Origin: GCA-2733415 sp049614485 | Lineage (GTDB): Bacteria > Bacteroidota > Bacteroidia > Flavobacteriales > Flavobacteriaceae | DNA: 14,311 bases | Reading direction: 5' to 3' | Assembly (NCBI GenBank): GCA_049614485.1 | Contig: JBMZDR010000035.1 | Coordinates: 1-14,311 of the forward strand | Part shown: piece by piece, positions 1-6,715 of the stretch | Layout of the letters: each line of letters opens with the position of its first letter | Numbering within the stretch: the stretch's first letter is position 1 | Made by a program: the position numbers and the translations under genes | The notes under the pieces: model-generated | Databases searched by the model: none | The model's input: the letters and a program-made list of their open reading frames with translations, nothing else | What the model was told of the DNA's origin: nothing

Positions 1-89
1 GTTGTTCCAACTCCTACTTGAGCGAAACTGGTTGTTGTAGTAGCTAAAAATGCAGCAATAACTACAAATTTACGGGTAATTGTAAACAT
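1..89 (-). CDS. N-terminus of a secreted protein (partial, runs off the window)
   Basis: Only the first 29 codons are present, read leftwards from an ATG at 87-89. The translation starts MFTITRKFVVIAAFL and continues to SFAQVGVGT. This is a signal peptide: a basic n-region, a hydrophobic core, and a likely cleavage site after the Ala of SFA-Q. A mature start of QVGVGT is very common among secreted and outer-membrane proteins of Flavobacteriia, but it does not identify the family. The start codon follows two copies of a 10-bp direct repeat (92-119). Exported-protein status is well supported; the function cannot be judged from this fragment. Confidence 0.75.
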   Translation of the reverse strand, partial: MFTITRKFVVIAAFLATTTTSFAQVGVGT

Positions 90-91
90 AT

Positions 92-119
92 TAATTCGGG
101 TTAGATTAGTAATTCGGGT
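92..119. repeat. Two direct copies of TAATTCGGGT with 18-bp period
   Basis: TAATTCGGGT occurs at 92-101 and again at 110-119. It lies directly in front of the leftward start codon at 89. On the minus strand this reads as two ACCCGAATTA boxes, the nearer one 2 bp from the ATG. An 18-bp period is not a whole number of helical turns. The repeat could be an RNA or translational element in the 5' leader, or a protein site, or chance. Confidence 0.55.
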
Positions 120-362
120 ATTTAATTGGCGCAATAGTATTTAATAAAATTTAAAATTTTCGTTAAAATGTTGCGTTTTGACGATTAAAAGTACCCTTAT
201 GTATTGATATGCAGTGCTTTGTGGTTTAAGTGTTGTTTTTGTGACTTTGTTTTTTTAATGAAAGATGATGGGCTTTACTGTTGTTGAGAGTAATTTTTAA
301 CCCTCTTTTTCTATAACCTATACGGGATTAAAAAACATACTTAATATGTTGATTTGATTGTG

Positions 363-370
363 TAATTTTG
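363..370 (+). promoter_or_regulatory. Bacteroidota -7 element TAATTTTG for the 405-3422 operon
   Basis: TAATTTTG matches the Bacteroidota -7 consensus TAnnTTTG. It would start transcription near 375, giving a leader of about 30 nt before the ATG at 405. No good TTG -33 partner lies at the usual spacing, so the call rests on the -7 box and its position. A tiny ATG-AGA-TAA frame lies at 380-388 within the leader. Confidence 0.5.
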
Positions 371-404
371 CAGACCTTTATGAGATAAATCAACACCGTA
401 TTTA

Positions 405-1307
405 ATGCAAAAAAACCAAATAGATCCATCAAGTTTTAACCAAGAAATCTCTGAACATTTGATTTTAAAAAGAGAAGATTTGTTAGGTAATGGAATTTCA
501 GGGAATAAGCTTAGAAAGTTAAAATTCAATATTCTTGAAGCTCAAAAATTAGGAGTTACAAAAATAATCACTTTTGGTGGAGGCTATTCCAATCATATAT
601 TAGCAGCTTCTTATATCAAAAAAATATATGACATAGATATTATTGGGGTTATAAGAGGTGAAGAGTTGATGGGTAAAATTGATGATAACCCAACATTAAA
701 AAAAGCACAAGAAAATGGGATGCAATTTCATTTTGTGTCAAGAGAACAGTATAGAGAAAAAATGTCCTTAAGTTTTATTGAAAGCTTAAAAATGCTGTAT
801 GGTGATTTTTACCTCTTGCCCGAGGGTGGAACAAACGATTTGGCTATAAAAGGGTGCGAAGAAATTTTAACAGAAGAAGACTCTCAATATAATTACATTT
901 GTTGTGCGGTAGGAACAGGAGGTACTTTAGCGGGGTTAATTAACGCTAGTCAATCGCATCAACAGGTACTTGGTTTTTCTGCTTTGAAAGGTGATTTCTT
1001 AAAAGATGATGTGTCTAAATTAGTCACCAAAGACAATTGGAGCATTCAAACCGATTATCATTTTGGAGGCTATGCCAAAGTAACGAAAGAGCTCATTGAT
1101 TTTATGAATGTATTTAAAACTGAAACAAATATTCTTCTTGATCCTATCTACAATGCCAAAATGCTATTTGGTGTTTACGATTTAATTAAAAGCGGTTATT
1201 TTTCAAAAAATACTAGTATTTTAGCCATTCATACTGGAGGAGTACAAGCTATTTCTGGAATGAATAAATTATTAGCAAAAAAAGGGTTGCCTTTAATCAA
1301 TATATAA
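405..1307 (+). CDS. PLP-dependent D-cysteine desulfhydrase / ACC deaminase family enzyme
   Basis: This 300-residue protein has the fold-type II PLP signatures of the ACC deaminase/D-cysteine desulfhydrase family. The Schiff-base lysine is K35 in SGNKLRKL (32-39), the conserved SNH is at 62-64, and a phosphate-binding GTGGT loop is at 170-174. The tyrosine of the C-terminal active site is Y249 in DPIYNAK, followed by HTGG at 276-279. Genuine ACC deaminases carry Glu after that tyrosine and Leu in the HLGG motif. Here they are Asn250 and Thr277. The Thr matches D-cysteine desulfhydrases, so a beta-elimination activity on D-cysteine or another D-amino acid is more likely than ACC ring opening. 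It is cytosolic (no signal peptide) and is the first gene of an operon with a muramidase-like lipoprotein and hemL. An in-frame stop at 381-383 limits any earlier start. The family is firm; the substrate is inferred. Confidence 0.85.
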   Translation: MQKNQIDPSSFNQEISEHLILKREDLLGNGISGNKLRKLKFNILEAQKLGVTKIITFGGGYSNHILAASYIKKIYDIDIIGVIRGEELMGKIDDNPTLKKAQENGMQFHFVSREQYREKMSLSFIESLKMLYGDFYLLPEGGTNDLAIKGCEEILTEEDSQYNYICCAVGTGGTLAGLINASQSHQQVLGFSALKGDFLKDDVSKLVTKDNWSIQTDYHFGGYAKVTKELIDFMNVFKTETNILLDPIYNAKMLFGVYDLIKSGYFSKNTSILAIHTGGVQAISGMNKLLAKKGLPLINI

Positions 1308-1319
1308 AAAGAAGAAAAA

Positions 1320-2132
1320 ATGAAACAAACCTTTATACTATTACTTGTTTTGTTCTTGATGAGCTGCAGCTCAAGCCGAGTAGTAACGTCAAAAGAAGAG
1401 CATAAAAAATACAATCCAACCTCAGAGAAAACATCTCAAGATGTACGAGACAAACACGATAGTCAGAATTCAAATGATGTAGTACGCTCTCCAAAAGTTG
1501 ATAATACACCTATAAGTACCACAGATAAAGTAGCCGTATATGTGCATAAATATAGAGCCATTGCTCAATATGAAATGCAAAAATCAGGCGTACCAGCAAG
1601 CATCACTTTGGCGCAAGGTATTTTAGAGTCAGGTGCAGGTCATGGTGATTTAACCAAACGTGCTAATAATCATTTCGGAATAAAATGTCATGGTTGGCAA
1701 GGTGAAAAAGTATATCATGATGATGATAAAAAAGGAGAGTGTTTTAGAAAATACACACATCCATCGGAGTCCTTTAAAGATCATTCAAAATTCCTGAGTT
1801 CAAGAAGCAGGTACGCATCATTATTTCAGTTGGATAAAAAGGATTATAAAGCATGGGCAAAAGGATTGCGAAAAGCTGGTTATGCCACTGACCCTAAGTA
1901 TCCTTCAAAACTAATTAGTTTAATAGAGCGGTATAAATTACATGCTTATGATGACATTGATGTTAAAGAAGATAGTCATACAACAAATGATATTTTAGAC
2001 TATAAGGTTAAGCAGGGCGACACATTATATTCAATAGCAAAAAAGTTTAATCTATCTATAGATCGATTAATGGAAATGAATAATTTATCTGAAACAGCCA
2101 TACATATTGGGCAACAATTAATAGTACAATAA
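1320..2132 (+). CDS. Peptidoglycan hydrolase lipoprotein: GH73 glucosaminidase domain plus LysM
   Basis: This 270-residue protein has a lipoprotein signal peptide ending in LMSC, with Cys16 as the lipidated residue. A polar low-complexity linker (about 17-70) is followed by a GH73-type endo-beta-N-acetylglucosaminidase domain (about 72-208). That domain carries the helix with the likely catalytic glutamate E103 (QGILESGAG), the NNHFGIK motif (116-122) and GYATDPKYP (187-195). One LysM domain (about 227-269, starting YKVKQGDTLYSIAKKF) would bind glycan chains. The expected location is the outer membrane facing the periplasm, cutting or remodelling peptidoglycan. It begins 12 bp after the PLP-enzyme gene, and its stop codon directly abuts the hemL start, so the three are almost certainly co-transcribed. 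The domain call is strong; the exact bond cleaved (glucosaminidase or muramidase) is not certain. Confidence 0.9.
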   Translation: MKQTFILLLVLFLMSCSSSRVVTSKEEHKKYNPTSEKTSQDVRDKHDSQNSNDVVRSPKVDNTPISTTDKVAVYVHKYRAIAQYEMQKSGVPASITLAQGILESGAGHGDLTKRANNHFGIKCHGWQGEKVYHDDDKKGECFRKYTHPSESFKDHSKFLSSRSRYASLFQLDKKDYKAWAKGLRKAGYATDPKYPSKLISLIERYKLHAYDDIDVKEDSHTTNDILDYKVKQGDTLYSIAKKFNLSIDRLMEMNNLSETAIHIGQQLIVQ

Positions 2133-3422
2133 ATGAGTATTTATAAAAGAAGCAGTCAGTTGTTTCATGAAGCAACACAATACATTCCAGGAGGAGTTAA
2201 TTCGCCAGTACGAGCGTTTAAATCTGTTGGGGGAGATCCCGTTTATATTAAAAAGGCAGAAGGCCCATATTTATATGATGAAGATGGTAACAAATTGATA
2301 GACTATATCAATTCGTGGGGGCCTATGATTTTAGGGCATGCCAATAAAAAAGTTGTTGATGCTGTAATTGACCGTACAAAATTAGGAACCTCTTTTGGTA
2401 CACCAACCGAAATAGAAACTGATATTGCCAAGTTAGCAGTAAGTATGGTGCCTAATATTGATAAAATCCGTTTTGTGAATTCAGGAACTGAGGCTTGTAT
2501 GAGTGCGGTTAGGTTAGCAAGAGGGTTTACAGGAAAGGAAAAAATAATCAAATTCTCAGGTTGTTATCACGGACATTCTGATTCGTTTTTAATCCAAGCC
2601 GGTTCTGGTGCCGTAACTTTTGGGTCGCCAAATAGTCCAGGTGTTACTAAAGGGACAGCAAAAGATACTTTGTTGGCGGCTTATAATGATATAGAAAGTG
2701 TTTCAAAACTAATTAAAGCTAATGAAGATGAAATAGCATGTGTTATAATTGAGCCTGTAGCGGGAAATATGGGGTGTGTTCCGCCTAAAGAAAATTTCTT
2801 AAATGCGTTGCGTGCCTTATGTAATACACATAATATTTTATTGATTTTTGATGAAGTCATGACTGGTTTTCGTTTGGCTAAAGGTGGTGCTCAGGAATTA
2901 TTTAATATCAATGCAGATATTGTATGTTTTGGTAAAGTTATTGGTGGAGGTTTGCCAGTTGGCGCTTTTGCAGCACGAAATGAAATTATGAACCATTTAG
3001 CGCCAATAGGTCCTGTGTATCAAGCAGGAACTTTGTCAGGTAATCCGCTAGCAATGTCAGCTGGCTTAGCAATGTTACAACAGTTAAATGATGATAGTGA
3101 TGTTTACATCCGTTTAAAAGAAAAAACAGATTATTTACATAAAGGATTAAGCAGAGTATTAACTGAAAAAGGAATAACACACACTATTAATCAAGTAAAT
3201 TCAATGATATCTGTTCATTTTGCAGAAGATGCTGTAGTTGATTTTGCAACATCTGCAAATGGAGATAATCCAAGGTTCAAGAAGTTTTTCCATGGTATGC
3301 TAGCTAAAGGTGTTTATATTGCACCAAGTGCTTATGAAACCTGGTTTATTTGTGATGCCCTCAGTTATGACGATTTAGACGCTACAATAACCGCTTGTAG
3401 TGAAGTAGCAGAAACATTATAA
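2133..3422 (+). CDS. hemL: Glutamate-1-semialdehyde 2,1-aminomutase
   Basis: HemL moves the amino group of glutamate-1-semialdehyde to give 5-aminolevulinate, the tetrapyrrole precursor in the C5 pathway. The 429-residue length is normal for the family. The N-terminus has the family hallmark GGVNSPVRAFKSVGG (20-34). PLP-site residues are visible: FVNSGTEACMSAVR (114-127), GCYHGHSD (143-150), D240 in IFDEVMTGFR to pair with the PLP ring nitrogen, and the Schiff-base lysine K268 in CFGKVIGGGLPVGA. It is a cytosolic fold-type I enzyme. The ATG follows the TAA of the lipoprotein gene with no intervening base, which suggests translational coupling. It is the last gene of the operon and is followed by a strong bidirectional terminator. 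Confidence 0.97.
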   Translation: MSIYKRSSQLFHEATQYIPGGVNSPVRAFKSVGGDPVYIKKAEGPYLYDEDGNKLIDYINSWGPMILGHANKKVVDAVIDRTKLGTSFGTPTEIETDIAKLAVSMVPNIDKIRFVNSGTEACMSAVRLARGFTGKEKIIKFSGCYHGHSDSFLIQAGSGAVTFGSPNSPGVTKGTAKDTLLAAYNDIESVSKLIKANEDEIACVIIEPVAGNMGCVPPKENFLNALRALCNTHNILLIFDEVMTGFRLAKGGAQELFNINADIVCFGKVIGGGLPVGAFAARNEIMNHLAPIGPVYQAGTLSGNPLAMSAGLAMLQQLNDDSDVYIRLKEKTDYLHKGLSRVLTEKGITHTINQVNSMISVHFAEDAVVDFATSANGDNPRFKKFFHGMLAKGVYIAPSAYETWFICDALSYDDLDATITACSEVAETL

Positions 3423-3425
3423 CAC

Positions 3426-3460
3426 AAAAAAAGCGATTTGAATTTCAAATCGCTTTTTTT
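3426..3460. terminator. Bidirectional intrinsic terminator between hemL and the 3480 gene
   Basis: A near-perfect stem GCGATTTGAA / TTCAAATCGC (3433-3453) is flanked by an A-run on the left and a T-run on the right. Read rightwards it ends in TTTTTTT behind hemL. Read leftwards it ends in TTTTTTT behind the convergent gene at 3480-3806. It therefore serves both converging transcripts. Confidence 0.92.
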
Positions 3461-3479
3461 ATAATACCACTTTAAAAAA

Positions 3480-3806
3480 TTAGTTCTTTAAAAGTTTATA
3501 TTTTTTGTATTGTACCTCTGTTAAAATTGCTTTTAACTTGTTGTCAAACTCTAAATTAATAACTTTTAAAGCTCTACTTGTTGAGTTTTTAGTGATGTCT
3601 TTAGTGTCTATTACTTTTTGCATGAATGCATTTTTCACAGCATCTTGTTGTTCTTCACTGATGTTAAATTCTTGAACTAACCGATGTGTAAAAACTCTAG
3701 CGTCATTACTTACTTCTATTTTTGAACCACGTTCTTGAGCAACAGCATTGGTAGTACCTAGTACTGTAATTGTAAAAAATGCAACTACGGCAATAATTTT
3801 TTTCAT
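3480..3806 (-). CDS. Small secreted helical protein, Spy/DUF4890-like motifs
   Basis: This 108-residue protein has a clear Sec signal peptide, MKKIIAVVAFFTITVLG then TTNAVAQ, with likely cleavage at AVA-Q (about residue 23). The mature part is about 85 residues, charged and predicted helical. It contains two LTxxQ-like elements, NISEEQQ (48-54) and ILTEVQYKKYK (94-104). Such motifs occur in the Spy/CpxP-type periplasmic proteins and in the DUF4890-like proteins common in flavobacteria. The gene lies 102 bp downstream of a second protein with the same motif set, in the same orientation, and ends at the shared terminator. A chaperone-like or envelope-stress role is only an inference from the motif. 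Confidence 0.6.
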   Translation of the reverse strand: MKKIIAVVAFFTITVLGTTNAVAQERGSKIEVSNDARVFTHRLVQEFNISEEQQDAVKNAFMQKVIDTKDITKNSTSRALKVINLEFDNKLKAILTEVQYKKYKLLKN

Positions 3807-3908
3807 AATATAATTTTTTTAAAATAAACGATTAATGCTTAAAGCCACTAAAGTACTCAAAATAAATTATAGTAGTACTGCTAATAGATAAGAAACTGTA
3901 AAAACCGA

Positions 3909-4346
3909 TTATCTGTTCTTTTTATGATGTTTTCTTTTTCTGTTAGAAACACGATGTTGCATGTCTTCCCATTTTATGAATTGCTCTTCTGATAAAATAG
4001 ATTTCATACTGTTTTTAAAAGCTATTTTTTTGTCTAAACGCCCATTCATTTTATTGAATTTTTCATCTGATGATAGCTTAGGTTTTTCTGTACTTTTATC
4101 GTGTTCTCTTTTGGCACGTTGTTCCTTTCGAGTTTTAGCTTCATCTAAATGTAACGCGTAAACATTATCATACTGTCCTTTTGAAAGATCTAAAGATAAA
4201 GTCATCTTTTTTGTTTTTAATGTTGCCACTTGTTCAGGAGATAAATCTTTCAGGTGTGCCATTTTATCTTTTTTATCCGAATACCTCTCTTGTCCAAATA
4301 TTGCGCAACTCATTACCAATGCAGCTAATAGAATTAATTTTTTCAT
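3909..4346 (-). CDS. Secreted DUF4890/Spy-like basic protein
   Basis: This 145-residue protein has a signal peptide, MKKLILLAALVMSCAIFGQ. SPase I cleavage at IFG-Q is likely. The Cys of VMSCAIFG makes a lipoprotein reading possible, but the +2 and +3 context is hydrophobic and the h-region would be short. LTxxQ-type elements are DLSPEQ (34-39), DLSKGQY (53-59) and ILSEEQFIKWEDM (117-129). The middle is rich in Lys/Arg/Glu and the tail is strongly basic (RKRKHHKKNR). This fits the flavobacterial DUF4890-like family, with antiparallel helices similar in principle to Spy/CpxP. The gene has its own start region after the lysS terminator. Its upstream DNA contains a TTTTTGACT/GTTTGACT repetition near 4362-4379 but no good TAnnTTTG box. 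The function is not known. Confidence 0.65.
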   Translation of the reverse strand: MKKLILLAALVMSCAIFGQERYSDKKDKMAHLKDLSPEQVATLKTKKMTLSLDLSKGQYDNVYALHLDEAKTRKEQRAKREHDKSTEKPKLSSDEKFNKMNGRLDKKIAFKNSMKSILSEEQFIKWEDMQHRVSNRKRKHHKKNR

Positions 4347-4411
4347 AGTTATAATTTTAAATTGTTTGACTTTTTGACTAAGATGAGTGTAAAAGGTTTA
4401 ATTGCAGGCAT

Positions 4412-4444
4412 AAAAAAAGGAGCTACATGTGTAGCTCCTTTTAA
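4412..4444 (-). terminator. Intrinsic terminator of lysS
   Basis: On the minus strand, AAAAGGAGCTAC pairs with GTAGCTCCTTTT across a 4-nt loop, and the stem runs into a T7 tract. It lies about 20 bp behind the lysS stop codon and separates lysS from the two small secreted-protein genes. Confidence 0.93.
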
Positions 4445-4461
4445 AGTAATGTGTTTATGAA

Positions 4462-6159
4462 TTAGACAACTTCAACAAATAAACCGTCATCAGTTTTGTT
4501 TACTCTTGCTAAATTATTTTTTGTTAACCCTTTAATAGACTTATCCCATTTTTTATTACTTAAGCCAGATTGTGATTTCAAATCGTTTAAATCAATTCGT
4601 TCTGCTTTTTGTAATAAATCTAAAACGGATTTTTCATCATCGTTTAAATCTACAGATGGTGCTTGACGTTCTGGTTTCATTTGTGGGAAGAATAATACTT
4701 CTTGAATAGAAGGGTTGTCTGTTAAAAACATGATTAACCTATCCATTCCAATCCCTAAACCAGATGTAGGTGGCATACCGTATTCTAATGCACGTAAGAA
4801 ATCATGATCAATAAACTCAGTTGCTTCATCATCACCTTTTGCGGCTAATTTTAACTGCGCTTCAAAACGTTCACGTTGATCAATAGGGTCGTTTAATTCA
4901 GAATAGGCATTTGCAATTTCTTTACCACAAACCATTAATTCAAAACGCTCAGTTAATTCCGGATTGTCTCTATGCTCTTTACAAAGCGGAGACATTTCTT
5001 TTGGGTAATCTGTAATGTATGTTGGCTGTATGTAATTTCCTTCACATTTTTCACCGAAAATTTCATCGATTAACTTTCCTTTACCCATAGTGTCATCAAC
5101 GTCTATTCCCATGCCTTTAGCAGCATCAAAAATTTCAGCTTCTGTTTTTCCATAAATATCAAATCCGGTAAATTCTTTAATAGAATCTGCCATGGTGATA
5201 CGTTTGTATGGGGCTTTAAAGTCAATTTCTTGTCCGTTAAAGGTTGCTTTTGTAGTTCCGTTTACAGCAATTGCACAATGTTCTAACAACTTTTCAGTAA
5301 AGTCCATCATCCAATTGTAGTCTTTATAAGCTACATATATTTCCATTGCTGTGAATTCTGGATTATGCGTTCTGTCCATTCCTTCATTTCTGAAGTTTTT
5401 AGAGAATTCATATACGCCTTCAAACCCACCAACGATTAAACGTTTTAAGTATAATTCATTAGCAATACGCATGTATAACGGAATGTCTAACGAGTTATGG
5501 TGTGTGATAAATGGTCTTGCAGCAGCTCCACCAGGTATAGCTTGTAAAATAGGGGTTTCCACTTCCATGTACCCAGCGTCATTAAAGAAACTACGCATTG
5601 CTGTAAACAATTTCGTTCTTTTAATAAAGACATCTTTCACGTGCGGATTTACTGCTAAATCTGCATAACGTTGTCTATAACGCATTTCGGCATCAGTAAA
5701 ACCATCATGTGTATTACCTTCTGCATCTACCTTTGGTAGTGGTAATGGTTTTAACGACTTACTTAATAAAGTGAAGTTTTTTACTAAAACTGTTTTTTCA
5801 CCTACTTGAGTTGTGAATAACTCTCCTTCAATACCGATAAAGTCACCAATGTCTAAGAGTTTTTTATACACATCATTATATAGAGTTTTGTCGTCTTCTA
5901 AACAAATTTCATCTCTGTTAAAATAGACTTGAATGCGTCCTTCGCCATCTTGTAATTCAGCAAAAGAAGCTTTTCCTTGAATTCTACGTGACATTAAACG
6001 TCCAGCAATTATCACCTGTTTTCCTTCAACATATGCATCTTTTATCTGTTTGGAATTAGAGTCAACAGGATAAAGGTTTGCAGGGTACGGGTTGATTCCC
6101 AAGTCTCGTAACTTTGTAAGTTTTTCACGTCTTACAATTTCTTGTTCTGATAATTGCAT
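4462..6159 (-). CDS. lysS: Lysyl-tRNA synthetase, class II, with C-terminal extension
   Basis: LysRS charges tRNA-Lys with lysine in the cytosol. From the ATG at 6157-6159 the protein is 565 residues. It has an N-terminal OB-fold anticodon-binding domain (about 48-140) and class II motif 1 around GYMEVETPILQ (about 196-206). Motif 2 is FRNEGMDRTHNPEFT (256-270), and motif 3 is GLGIGMDRLIMFL (467-479). After the usual end of the catalytic core (FFPQMKPE) there are about 60 more residues, which look like a small helical winged-helix-type domain; the bacterial core enzyme is near 500 residues. An upstream TTG at 6187-6189 keeps the frame open, but it lies inside the predicted promoter -7 element. 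The ATG start, giving the familiar MQLSEQE N-terminus, is therefore preferred. The gene has its own promoter and terminator. Confidence 0.97.
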   Translation of the reverse strand: MQLSEQEIVRREKLTKLRDLGINPYPANLYPVDSNSKQIKDAYVEGKQVIIAGRLMSRRIQGKASFAELQDGEGRIQVYFNRDEICLEDDKTLYNDVYKKLLDIGDFIGIEGELFTTQVGEKTVLVKNFTLLSKSLKPLPLPKVDAEGNTHDGFTDAEMRYRQRYADLAVNPHVKDVFIKRTKLFTAMRSFFNDAGYMEVETPILQAIPGGAAARPFITHHNSLDIPLYMRIANELYLKRLIVGGFEGVYEFSKNFRNEGMDRTHNPEFTAMEIYVAYKDYNWMMDFTEKLLEHCAIAVNGTTKATFNGQEIDFKAPYKRITMADSIKEFTGFDIYGKTEAEIFDAAKGMGIDVDDTMGKGKLIDEIFGEKCEGNYIQPTYITDYPKEMSPLCKEHRDNPELTERFELMVCGKEIANAYSELNDPIDQRERFEAQLKLAAKGDDEATEFIDHDFLRALEYGMPPTSGLGIGMDRLIMFLTDNPSIQEVLFFPQMKPERQAPSVDLNDDEKSVLDLLQKAERIDLNDLKSQSGLSNKKWDKSIKGLTKNNLARVNKTDDGLFVEVV

Positions 6160-6186
6160 TTGTATTTTGTTTTGAAAAATAAGTTG

Positions 6187-6194
6187 CAAAATTA
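6187..6194 (-). promoter_or_regulatory. -7 element TAATTTTG of lysS
   Basis: The minus-strand sequence TAATTTTG fits TAnnTTTG. Initiation about 5-7 bp downstream would leave a leader of about 20 nt before the ATG at 6159, and it excludes the longer TTG-initiated frame. No obvious -33 TTG was found at standard spacing. Confidence 0.55.
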
Positions 6195-6284
6195 CATAAA
6201 ATATAAGTGCAGTAAAAGTGAAAAGAATATAAATACCAATACAGACTTTAGTGTGTAGAAGCTAATTAATATAAGTGTAGTTTA

Positions 6285-6662
6285 TTAGCTCCAAATATGG
6301 GTGTTTCTAAACACTGTAAATATTATAAATAGGAGGAGTATAGTTAAGAGTCCTTTTGATGAAATGTCAATATCTGGAAAAATAACGTTAAAAGGTTTTA
6401 AGGCAAAACTGAAAAAAATATACGCTAATAATGGCGCAAAGAAATAAATGAAGATGTTTAGTTTTCCAGCTTCAATAAAATTACCGTGTAATAATTGGTG
6501 AAACGCACGTTGTCCACCACATCCTGGACAGTCGATGTTTGCAATACGTTTGGTCATGCAAATTGCAAAGGGTGTGCTGTTATTTGCAGGGTTATTCAAA
6601 TAGAAATATCTGAGAACTACAAAAAACAAAATAATTGAGATTATGGAAAGTATTTTTTTCAT
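6285..6662 (-). CDS. DUF2752 family membrane protein
   Basis: This 125-residue protein carries the DUF2752 hallmark CPGCGGQRA (45-53), preceded by PFAICMTKRIANID. There are about three hydrophobic segments: residues 4-21, 68-86 and 103-117. The Cys-Pro-Gly-Cys motif resembles a metal- or redox-active dicysteine, but the family has no established function that I know of. The start codon sits 2 bp behind the T-tract of a terminator-like hairpin (6665-6695). Expression therefore probably depends on read-through from the CD225 gene upstream, or on another promoter I cannot see. A 7-bp inverted repeat (6260-6266 with 6284-6290) covers the stop codon. Confidence 0.85.
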   Translation of the reverse strand: MKKILSIISIILFFVVLRYFYLNNPANNSTPFAICMTKRIANIDCPGCGGQRAFHQLLHGNFIEAGKLNIFIYFFAPLLAYIFFSFALKPFNVIFPDIDISSKGLLTILLLFIIFTVFRNTHIWS

Positions 6663-6664
6663 AT

Positions 6665-6695
6665 AAAAAAGGCCGAAGTATTGCTACCGCGGCCT
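6665..6695 (-). terminator. Terminator-like hairpin directly in front of the DUF2752 start codon
   Basis: On the minus strand the stem AGGCCG / CGGCCT encloses a 14-nt loop and is followed by TTTTTT, then AT, then the ATG of DUF2752. This has the layout of an intrinsic terminator for the CD225 gene. Its position makes it a possible attenuator, or a structure affecting initiation at DUF2752. Confidence 0.75.
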
Positions 6696-6715
6696 AAATG
6701 TTTTTGTTGATGTGC

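Larger units (their letters stand above)
90..404. other. Non-coding divergent intergenic region (315 bp)
   Basis: This stretch separates the leftward secreted-protein gene from the rightward three-gene operon and contains no convincing reading frame. It holds a direct repeat at 92-119, a weak leftward -7-like element (CAATAGTA at 132-139, one mismatch) and a good rightward -7 element at 363-370. The rest is A/T-rich sequence with no clear hairpin or RNA gene. Confidence 0.6.

Noticed and set aside
2303..2551. Open frame of 82 codons on the minus strand opposite hemL
   Set aside because: It lies wholly inside hemL, whose motifs are intact, and has no recognisable domain or start context.
5351..5668. 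105-codon plus-strand frame inside lysS
   Set aside because: It is antisense to motif 2 and the core of LysRS; an open frame there follows from lysS codon use.
6260..6290. AGCTAAT/ATTAGCT inverted repeat at the end of the DUF2752 gene as a terminator
   Set aside because: There are only 7 A/T-rich pairs, a 17-nt loop and no T-run, so it is not a convincing intrinsic terminator.
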